Assembly (NCBI RefSeq): GCF_943913695.1
Contig: NZ_CALTZE010000098.1
Span: forward strand, 1-14,379
Reading direction: 5' to 3'
From: an uncultured Marmoricola sp.
Lineage (GTDB): Bacteria; Actinomycetota; Actinomycetes; Propionibacteriales; Nocardioidaceae
Length of the DNA stretch: 14,379 nt
Part shown: one piece after another, positions 14,345 to 14,379 of the stretch
Position numbering within the stretch: the stretch's first letter is position 1
Layout of the letters: every line of letters begins with the position of its first letter
The notes under the pieces: model-generated
Seen by the model: only the letters and a program-made list of their open reading frames with translations
The model's database searches: none
What the model was told of the DNA's origin: nothing
Made by a program: the position numbers and the translations under genes

Positions 14345-14379
14345 GTGACGCCCCCGCCCGACCCCCCAGGCCGACGGAC
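14345..14379 (+). CDS. N-terminus of an unidentified gene, cut by window edge
   Basis: From the GTG at 14345 the frame is open for 11 codons to the edge, beginning MTPPPDPPGRR. Support comes from the -10 at the right distance for a leaderless start, and from the need for something to be divergent from the ligase gene. The product cannot be identified from 11 residues. Confidence 0.35.
   Translation, partial: MTPPPDPPGRR

Overview
The window comes from a very GC-rich Gram-positive actinobacterium. Nocardioides or a close relative in the Propionibacteriales fits best; this is inferred from gene order and protein style, not from a search. Supporting signs are frequent GTG starts, 1-4 base overlaps between successive genes, a rex-hemA-hemC-hemD block of the kind known from Streptomyces, a fused CobA-like/HemD protein, and the ResA-CcdA-ResB type of cytochrome c assembly used by Gram-positive bacteria. 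Nearly all of the window is coding. I saw no insertion sequence, phage gene, CRISPR array or tRNA/rRNA gene.

Layout from left to right. (1) Positions 1-4998, minus strand: one operon read right to left as hemL, a histidine phosphatase, a ResA/TlpA-like lipoprotein thioredoxin, ccdA and resB. resB runs off the left edge. It joins an early heme step (5-aminolevulinate formation) to reduction and heme ligation of apocytochrome c. (2) Positions 4999-5260: a compact divergent control region. It holds a near-symmetric -10 element that could serve both strands, a perfect TGTGA-N6-TCACA palindrome and two further hairpins in the leader of the next gene. (3) Positions 5261-6529, plus strand: a secreted lytic transglycosylase with a Gly/Ser linker and an unusual C-terminal tail. 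It is the only complete plus-strand gene. (4) Positions 6546-12277, minus strand: the operon rex-hemA-hemC-hemD-hemB, converging on the transglycosylase gene. (5) Positions 12278-12415: the rex promoter, with a Rex-operator-like sequence covering the -35 and spacer. (6) Positions 12416-14265, minus strand: a two-gene operon of an AMP-forming acyl/aryl-CoA ligase-like protein and a small glutaredoxin-like protein. (7) Positions 14266-14379: a divergent promoter region and the first codons of a probably leaderless plus-strand gene cut by the right edge.

Together, hemA and hemL make 5-aminolevulinate from glutamyl-tRNA. hemB, hemC and hemD carry it to uroporphyrinogen III, the branch point for heme, siroheme and cobalamin. 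The resA/ccdA/resB genes then supply reductant and heme for c-type cytochromes at the membrane. Rex, which senses NADH/NAD+, heads the heme operon and probably controls it, linking tetrapyrrole supply to respiratory state. The window is mostly ordinary housekeeping DNA. I found no clear novel system. The parts most worth a second look are the divergent control region at 5050-5260, the tail of the transglycosylase, and the altered methyltransferase half of the HemD fusion.
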